A model generated the notes under the pieces. It had not been told where the DNA came from, did not search any database, and saw only the letters and a list, made by a program, of their open reading frames with translations. Both the position numbers and the translations under genes were made by a program. Positions 57,361-64,000 of a stretch of 64,000 nucleotides of DNA are shown here, in pieces. Numbering within the stretch: position 1 is the stretch's first letter; every line of letters starts with the position of its first letter. Source of the DNA: an uncultured Clostridia bacterium (GTDB taxonomy: Bacteria > Bacillota > Clostridia > Oscillospirales > Acutalibacteraceae); the NCBI GenBank assembly GCA_947585965.1, contig CANPXK010000001.1:1-64000 (forward strand), read 5' to 3'.

Positions 57361-58584
57361 TTATTTATTTTCTTCCCTTTTTTTCCTGAGAACAGAACCG
57401 ACCGGTATCTCGGTAATGCCCGGAAGAATCACCTTCTGCATTGCATGGGGGGCAACCTCTATCCTTTCTCCCCTGTCATTCTCCATATAGTCAACCGTCA
57501 CCTCAAAAGGCATTCCGCTCGGAGGAAGAACATCGAGTGTATCACCTGCAAAAAATCTGTTTCTCTGTGTCAGATATGCGGTATTATCCTTATATTCATC
57601 GCACACTGCCACAACATCATAATGACGTATATATCCTCCGTTATCCGTTACCTGCCCCGGTTCTCCGCCAAAGAAAAAACCTGTGCTGTATTCTCTGTGG
57701 CTTACCTTTTCAAGCTCTTCCCTTATCCACGGTGAAAGCGGCTTTTTTCCGTCATATTCTATACATTCGTCTATCGCATGACGGTATGCGTTCGTAATAA
57801 CAGAAACATAGTATGCAGATTTAGCCCTGCCCTCGATTTTCAGGCTGTTTATTCCCGCCTTTATGAGCTCGGGAATATGCTCAATCATACATAAGTCACG
57901 GGAATTATACAGAAATGTGCCGTTTTCGTTTTCCTCAACCGGAAAATACTGTCCCTCCCTATGTTCCTCATAAAGATGATATTTCCAGCGGCACGGCTGG
58001 GCACAATCGCCCCTGTTTGCATCTCTGCCTGTCATATAGCTTGAAATAAGACATCTCCCGGAAAACGAAACGCACATCGAACCGTGAACAAAGACTTCTG
58101 TTTCAAGCTCACGGGGAATTTTTGCACGGATATCCGCTATCTCATCAAGGCTCAGTTCTCTTGCAAGCACCACTCTCGTTGCACCGGATTCATACAGGAA
58201 CCGTGCTGTCTGATAATTCACTATACCCGATTGCGTTGAAACATGACGTTCTACTCCCGGGGCATATTTTGCAGCCATTGACATTACTCCGAGGTCAGCG
58301 ATAATAAATGCATCCGCACCCGCCTCCTGCACAGCTTTCAGAAATTCGGGTAATCTTTCTATCTCATCATTTCTCGGAAGTGTATTGCAGGTTACGTATA
58401 CCTTTACATTTTTTTGATGAGCTTTTTCTACCGCGTCTTTAAGCTCATCTGTATCAAAATTTTTCGATGCCGTGCGCATACCGAATTCCGTACCGGCAAG
58501 ATATACGGCATCTGCTCCGAAATTAAGAGCACCGTCAAGACACTCCGGGTCGCCGGCAGGAGCAAGAAGCTCAGGTTTATACAT
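57361..58584 (-). CDS. U32 family peptidase
   Basis: ELLAPAGDPECLDGALNFGADAVYLAG; GRCLISSYMTGRDANRGDCAQPCRW. Confidence 0.95.
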   Translation of the reverse strand: MYKPELLAPAGDPECLDGALNFGADAVYLAGTEFGMRTASKNFDTDELKDAVEKAHQKNVKVYVTCNTLPRNDEIERLPEFLKAVQEAGADAFIIADLGVMSMAAKYAPGVERHVSTQSGIVNYQTARFLYESGATRVVLARELSLDEIADIRAKIPRELETEVFVHGSMCVSFSGRCLISSYMTGRDANRGDCAQPCRWKYHLYEEHREGQYFPVEENENGTFLYNSRDLCMIEHIPELIKAGINSLKIEGRAKSAYYVSVITNAYRHAIDECIEYDGKKPLSPWIREELEKVSHREYSTGFFFGGEPGQVTDNGGYIRHYDVVAVCDEYKDNTAYLTQRNRFFAGDTLDVLPPSGMPFEVTVDYMENDRGERIEVAPHAMQKVILPGITEIPVGSVLRKKREENK

Positions 58585-59047
58585 ATATTATCCCCTCCGC
58601 CATTTTATCTGAATTTCTTACTTTTCACTGTATTATATCATTAATGCAGATGAATTGCAATGAAAAATAGCATTATTCAATATTTCAGGTTTATATATAC
58701 AATAAATTGTATACTCGTATATTTATAGTCAAAATCACATTAAACCATGTTAAAAACTCATATATGTAAAATATAATTTCCTGTATATTAATTTCTAACC
58801 AAAAAAGTAAGTCTTTTTTATCGTATTATGGGTTATTTTTTGTATCAAAAATTTATAGAAAAAGGGCGTTTCCGTTAAGTTTCATAATTTTTTATATAGA
58901 AAATAATAAAAATTTAATAAAACAGTTGCATTTTCAATCTGTTTTGTGTAAAATGTATATAGGAGCTTTGTGTGCCTATGTTTTCGGTTGATTTCCGTAT
59001 TCTCGGTACACAGACATTTTATTAAATCTTAATATTTCTATTACAAA

Positions 59048-60148
59048 GTGAGGGAACAGGATATGTCCAACAGATTATTTCAAGGTGTTATACACCAGAT
59101 GAGAGATACCATAGACAGAACAATAGGCGTAATTGATGAAACCTCTGTGGTTATCGCCTGCAGTGAGCTCGGAAAGATCGGTGAGGTTAATGAGCATATA
59201 ACCTCGGAAATGCTGACATCTGCGGCTCCTTTCGTTCTTAACGGGTATACATATAAGTCTTTCGGAAACAACCCGAGAAATGAATATGCCGTTTTTGTTG
59301 CGGGAAATGATTATGCCGCACAGAAGTATGCCGCTATACTTGCCATTTCTCTCGGAAGTATCAAACAGTATTACGATGAAAAATACGACAGAGGAAATTT
59401 TATCAAGAATGTAATTCTTGACAATATTCTCCCCGGAGATATCTACCTGAAATCGAGAGAGCTTAAATTCAATTCCGATGTGACGAGAGTGTGTATGCTT
59501 ATAAAAATATCCTCAAAAACGGATATTTCCGCATTCGATGTTATTCAGAACCTCTTCCCTGATAAGGCGAAGGATTTTGTTATCAACATAAATGAAACGG
59601 ATATAGCGCTTGTCAAGGAAATTAAGCAGGATATTGATTCAAAGGATCTTGAAAAGCTTGCAAGTTCTATTGTCGATACGCTTTCAGGAGAATTTTACAC
59701 GCATTGTGTGATAGGTATCGGAACACCCGTAACAGGTATAAAGGATCTTGCACGTTCCTTTAAGGAGGCTCAGGTTGCTCTGGAGGTGGGTAAGGTATTC
59801 GATACGGAGCGTTCTATTGTAAATTATGATAAGCTCGGAATTGCAAGACTTATATATCAGCTCCCGACAACTCTTTGCGATATGTTCCTTAAGGAAGTGT
59901 TTAAGAGGGGCTCTATCGAGTCGCTTGATCAGGAAACTTTGTTTACGATACAGCGTTTCTTTGAGAATAATCTTAACGTTTCGGAAACCTCAAGAAAGCT
60001 CTTTGTACACAGAAATACGCTTGTATACAGACTTGAAAAGATTAAAAAGCTTACCGGTCTTGATCTGAGAGAATTTGAGGATGCAATAATTTTCAAGGTA
60101 GCACTTATGGTTAAGAAATATCTTTCTTCCAATCCGATAAAATATTGA
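59048..60148 (+). CDS. PucR/CdaR-type transcriptional regulator
   Basis: C-terminal FFENNLNVSETSRKLFVHRNTLVYRLEKIKKLTGLDLREFEDAI. Confidence 0.9.
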   Translation: MREQDMSNRLFQGVIHQMRDTIDRTIGVIDETSVVIACSELGKIGEVNEHITSEMLTSAAPFVLNGYTYKSFGNNPRNEYAVFVAGNDYAAQKYAAILAISLGSIKQYYDEKYDRGNFIKNVILDNILPGDIYLKSRELKFNSDVTRVCMLIKISSKTDISAFDVIQNLFPDKAKDFVININETDIALVKEIKQDIDSKDLEKLASSIVDTLSGEFYTHCVIGIGTPVTGIKDLARSFKEAQVALEVGKVFDTERSIVNYDKLGIARLIYQLPTTLCDMFLKEVFKRGSIESLDQETLFTIQRFFENNLNVSETSRKLFVHRNTLVYRLEKIKKLTGLDLREFEDAIIFKVALMVKKYLSSNPIKY

Positions 60149-60307
60149 GAACCCGGGGAGCCTGTCACGGCTCTCCTTTGTTTTAGACCTGTTTTTTATG
60201 AATTGATACATTTATGTTTGACGGCATGGACAATATATTGTATAATAGACTATGGAAAGGTTGATTGAAATATTTTGAATATTTTTATCATTAAGGGTGC
60301 GATATAA

Positions 60308-61036
60308 ATGATACATCTTGAAAATGTTTCTAAGGTATACCCTAACGGTACTGAAGCTCTTAAGAATATAAGCCTTGATATTGAACAGGGAGAATTTGTT
60401 TTTATTGTAGGTCCGTCGGGTGCGGGAAAAAGTACCTTTTTGAAACTGCTTATACATGAGGAAACCGCTACATTCGGTAAAATAAGAGTTAACGGCTATG
60501 ATTTAGTGAATATAAAGCAACGTAAGGTTCCGTATCTCAGGAGAACTATGGGAATCGTTTTCCAGGACTTCCGACTTATAGAAAAAATGAACGTTTATGA
60601 TAATATTGCATTTGCAATGAGAGCTATCGGTGCTCATGAAAGGGATATAAAAAAACGTGTCAGATTTGTTATAGATATGGTCGGACTTAACGGAAAGGAA
60701 AAATGCCGTCCGAATGAGCTTTCCGGCGGCGAACAGCAAAGGGTGAGTCTTGCAAGAGCTCTTGTCAATAATCCCGAAATGCTCATTGCTGATGAACCGA
60801 CAGGTAATATTGACCCGAAAATGTCCTTTGATATTATGAAAAAGCTCGTGGAAATCAATAACAGGGGTACTACTATTATCGTTGTTACACACGAGCATGA
60901 ACTTGTTAAGGAATTCGGCGGCAGGGTCATCATAATCAAGGGCGGAGAAATAGAACTCGACAAAAAGCTTCCTACAAAATATCACCCGTCAGACGAGACA
61001 GACGTTTCGGAGGAAGACAGCGAGGAGGCAGAATGA
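60308..61036 (+). CDS. ftsE: Cell division ATP-binding protein FtsE
   Basis: IVGPSGAGKSTFLKLL, ELSGGEQQRVSLARAL; upstream of ftsX. Confidence 0.95.
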   Translation: MIHLENVSKVYPNGTEALKNISLDIEQGEFVFIVGPSGAGKSTFLKLLIHEETATFGKIRVNGYDLVNIKQRKVPYLRRTMGIVFQDFRLIEKMNVYDNIAFAMRAIGAHERDIKKRVRFVIDMVGLNGKEKCRPNELSGGEQQRVSLARALVNNPEMLIADEPTGNIDPKMSFDIMKKLVEINNRGTTIIVVTHEHELVKEFGGRVIIIKGGEIELDKKLPTKYHPSDETDVSEEDSEEAE

Positions 61037-61950
61037 TGAAATTTACAAGCAGCAGATATCTGGTCAAGGAGGGACTTAAGAATATATGGAATAACAGGAT
61101 GATGTCTTTGGCGTCAGTCGTTGTTCTCGTTTCATGCCTTGTTATAACAGGTGCTGCGGTTCTTATATCGGCTAATGTCAACAACCTTATTTCAACCATA
61201 GGTGACGATAATCAGATAAATGTATATCTGGATTATCAGATGTCCGATATTGAAGCCATAAGGTTAGGAACCCGGATAAAAACGATATCCAATGTTGATG
61301 AGTGTAAGTTTTTTTCAAAAGACGAGGGTATCAAAGAATTTAAGGATAAAATCGGCAATGACCTATACCAGAGTATGCAGGGGGATGATAATCCTCTTGG
61401 TCATGTATACAAGGTAAGGCTGAAGGATCTTTCCGAATACAGCAGCACAATTGATGAGATAAAGAAAATTGATGGTGTTGTCAGTGTAAGCGACAGAGCA
61501 GCCATTGCGCGAACTCTTACTAAATTAAATTACTTTGTCGCCATAGCAGGTTTCTGGATTGTTCTTATTCTCGGAATAGTTACTCTTTTCATTATATCAA
61601 ATACGATAAAAATGACAATGTATTCAAGACGATTTGAGATAAGTATAATGAAATCCGTGGGTGCGACAAATACATTTGTGCGGATACCTTTCATAATTGA
61701 GGCTATGAGTATAGGTCTTTTGGCAGGACTTCTTTCATCTGCGGCACTTATCTGTATTTATGACCCTGTCAGGGAATCTGCCGGCAGTATGCTGTCTATG
61801 CTGGCTACGGCAACTATCCCCCTCAGTGACGTATGGCTCAGGATATTGTTGGCATTGTCCGGCGCGGGCATTCTTATCGGTGCATTGGGAGGATTTATTT
61901 CTATAACGAAATATCTCCGCAAGGAAGGAGGAGAGATTCTTGGTTGGTAA
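61033..61950 (+). CDS. ftsX: Cell division permease FtsX
   Basis: FtsX topology, overlaps ftsE. Confidence 0.95.
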   Translation: MMKFTSSRYLVKEGLKNIWNNRMMSLASVVVLVSCLVITGAAVLISANVNNLISTIGDDNQINVYLDYQMSDIEAIRLGTRIKTISNVDECKFFSKDEGIKEFKDKIGNDLYQSMQGDDNPLGHVYKVRLKDLSEYSSTIDEIKKIDGVVSVSDRAAIARTLTKLNYFVAIAGFWIVLILGIVTLFIISNTIKMTMYSRRFEISIMKSVGATNTFVRIPFIIEAMSIGLLAGLLSSAALICIYDPVRESAGSMLSMLATATIPLSDVWLRILLALSGAGILIGALGGFISITKYLRKEGGEILGW

Positions 61951-63220
61951 AAATAAATTTATTAAGCTCTTTATAAGTATTATTTCTTTTACGCTTTCCG
62001 CCGCTGTTTTCACTATGTCTAATGTATGTGCATTTGACAAGGATGAAAATTCCCGTCAGCATGAGCAGCTTGAGCAGGAAAACTCTCAATATATGGAGGA
62101 GCTTGAGGAAGCTCAAAAAACACTCGATGAAAAAGAAGAGTACAGTAAGAAGCTTCAAAAACAGATATCCGAGCTTACTGTCAAAATACGGAACAGTAAC
62201 GACCGGATAAAAAAACTTAATTCCGGAATAAAGGAAAAGCAGGCACAGATTGACGAAAGAATCGCTGCTATTGATGACAGGCTTGAGCTGCTGCGGTCAA
62301 GACTGCGTTCTCTTTATATGGCGGGCGATATATCAACGCTTGAAGTAATATTACAGGCAAAAGATTTTTCCGATTTTGTAGATAAAATGGAGCTTGCACA
62401 AAGTATATCCGCATATGACAATAATCTTATCAACGGTCTTAAGAAAGAAATGGCGGGTATCGGAAAGGAGCAGGAGAAGCTTCGCAGCGACAAAGCGGCT
62501 GTTGAAGAAGAGAAAAAGAATCTTGAAGATAATAAGAAGCGGATAAACAAGCTTTCCGCCGAAAACGAGGAAATCATTCTTGAGCTTACGCAGCAGAAGG
62601 AGAATACCGAGCAGGCTATAGAGGAAAATCAGCAAAAGATGAAGGAACTTGAAGAGGCACTTAACCAATACAATAAGGAGCTTGCCGAGCAGGTAAGAAA
62701 ACGCAGGCTTGAGCTATTGCAGCAACAGCAGGCCAATAAGAATAACAATAAAAATGATAATGATACATTGACAGATGATGGACCTTTCGTGGATACAAGC
62801 GGGAATTTTGTCTGGCCGTGTCCGGGACACACATATCTGACATCCACATTTGAAGAATGGAGAGGTGCAGACAATCATGGTGCCCTTGATATAGCAGATG
62901 GAGATGTATACGGTTCATCTGTTGTGGCTTGCTATTACGGTACGGTTATAGCAACTTATGATGGCTGTCCGCATGATTACGGAAAATTTTCAAGCTGCGG
63001 CTGCGGCGGCGGTTACGGAAATTACGTTATGATTGATCACGGCGGCGGAAAGGTTTCCATATACGGACATCTTTCAGGTGTAGCAATTTCCGAGGGGGCT
63101 GAGGTAGTTCCCGGGCAGCTTATCGGTTATGTCGGCTCAACGGGATATTCCACAGGACCGCATCTTCATTTTGAAATGCAGTATTACGGAGTACGCTATA
63201 ATCCTCTTGATGAATATTAA
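61940..63220 (+). CDS. Murein hydrolase activator/M23 peptidase with coiled coil (EnvC/PcsB-like)
   Basis: Coiled coil then HGALDIADGDVYGSSVVACYYGTV...STGPHLHFEMQYYG. Confidence 0.92.
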   Translation: MVGKNKFIKLFISIISFTLSAAVFTMSNVCAFDKDENSRQHEQLEQENSQYMEELEEAQKTLDEKEEYSKKLQKQISELTVKIRNSNDRIKKLNSGIKEKQAQIDERIAAIDDRLELLRSRLRSLYMAGDISTLEVILQAKDFSDFVDKMELAQSISAYDNNLINGLKKEMAGIGKEQEKLRSDKAAVEEEKKNLEDNKKRINKLSAENEEIILELTQQKENTEQAIEENQQKMKELEEALNQYNKELAEQVRKRRLELLQQQQANKNNNKNDNDTLTDDGPFVDTSGNFVWPCPGHTYLTSTFEEWRGADNHGALDIADGDVYGSSVVACYYGTVIATYDGCPHDYGKFSSCGCGGGYGNYVMIDHGGGKVSIYGHLSGVAISEGAEVVPGQLIGYVGSTGYSTGPHLHFEMQYYGVRYNPLDEY

Positions 63221-63231
63221 TAAATCCGAAA

Positions 63232-63268
63232 ACACTCCTGACCAATGCGGTTCAGGAGTGTCTTTTTG
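63232..63268 (+). terminator. Terminator of the ftsEX-M23 operon
   Basis: ACACTCCTGA...TCAGGAGTGT then CTTTTTG. Confidence 0.85.
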
Positions 63269-64000
63269 TCATATTTCTACCTTTGCGGTTGTTATATTAT
63301 TTTCATTTGATACAATAATTCTTTTGTTTATCATCTCTTTAAGCCGTCCGACATGAGATATAATTCCTATAAGACATTCGCCTGTGCTTAATTCTTTAAG
63401 TGTTTGTATTGCTTTCACTAATGATTTGTCATCAAGTGAGCCAAAGCCCTCATCTATAAACATTGTATCAAGATGTATTCCCCCCGACCCGGACTGTATC
63501 TCATCAGATAACCCGAGTGAAAGTGCAAGTGCTGCCATGAATTTTTCTCCGCCCGAAAGTGTATTAACACTCCTCATTTTACCGTTTGCATTATCCGCAA
63601 CATTTATATCAAGTCCGAAAGTCCTTCTCTTATCGTCCGAACTGTCACTGCGTACAAGCTTATACCTGCCGTCTGTCATTTTATACATACGGTTGTTTGC
63701 CCTGAGAAGTATTCTGTCAAAATATGCTGCTACAACATATGTATCAAACTTGATTTTCCCGTTTGCGGTATCCGAAAGCTCCCTGCAATTATTGTAATAT
63801 TCTATCGCCTTACGGCAGGATTCACGCCCTCCTTTAAGTATTCCGACAGCATTTTCATTACCTCTGATTCTTGTTGAAATTTTTGTCCTTTCTTCATCCA
63901 TTAATCCAAATTCCGATTCAAGATTTGAGTGAGTTATATTCAATGATTCGATATCTTGCTTCTCACTTTCCGAAATCTGCTTTTTCAGCAATTCCTCATT
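63269..64000 (-). CDS. sbcC: C-terminal portion of SbcC-like nuclease ATPase (truncated by window end)
   Basis: LSGGEKFMAALALSLGLSDEIQ, LDTMFIDEGFGSLDDKSL. Confidence 0.9.
   Translation of the reverse strand, partial: NEELLKKQISESEKQDIESLNITHSNLESEFGLMDEERTKISTRIRGNENAVGILKGGRESCRKAIEYYNNCRELSDTANGKIKFDTYVVAAYFDRILLRANNRMYKMTDGRYKLVRSDSSDDKRRTFGLDINVADNANGKMRSVNTLSGGEKFMAALALSLGLSDEIQSGSGGIHLDTMFIDEGFGSLDDKSLVKAIQTLKELSTGECLIGIISHVGRLKEMINKRIIVSNENNITTAKVEI

Overview
The window is about 64 kb of a low-GC Bacillota chromosome, Clostridia/Oscillospirales-like by gene content. This taxonomic guess is inference only. Most of it is ordinary housekeeping sequence: alaS with a T-box leader, nrdD/nrdG, holB, ricT, relQ-like, cca, secG, rnr, parC/parE-like, uvrB, ftsEX plus an M23 hydrolase, and a partial sbcC. 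The most distinctive locus is a compact (~6.8 kb) inovirus-like (filamentous ssDNA phage) prophage at ~6373-13217. It has a Rep_trans-like initiator, a Zot/pI ATPase, a pVIII-like coat protein, a pIII-like adsorption protein, a pV-like ssDNA-binding protein, a divergent XRE repressor and a membrane-anchored NERD nuclease-like cargo gene. It is flanked by perfect 26-bp direct repeats that fit a dif/Xer-like site, and I see no integrase inside it. I found structured non-coding DNA in it that the ORF track does not show: a ~211-bp multi-branched foldback (11525-11735), tandem operator-like repeats, three consecutive hairpins plus 47-bp tandem repeats next to rep, and an AT-rich iteron-like array before the NERD gene. 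There are also three small genes below the ORF cutoff. Other curiosities are a tandem RadC pair with one active-site-degenerate copy, a cohesin-like protein with an apparent AUC start, a fused two-component-system fossil, a Xer-MoxR-VWA operon, a SecG with a repeat tail, and a candidate ncRNA near 48.94-49.10 kb. All calls come from reading the sequence; no database searches were run.
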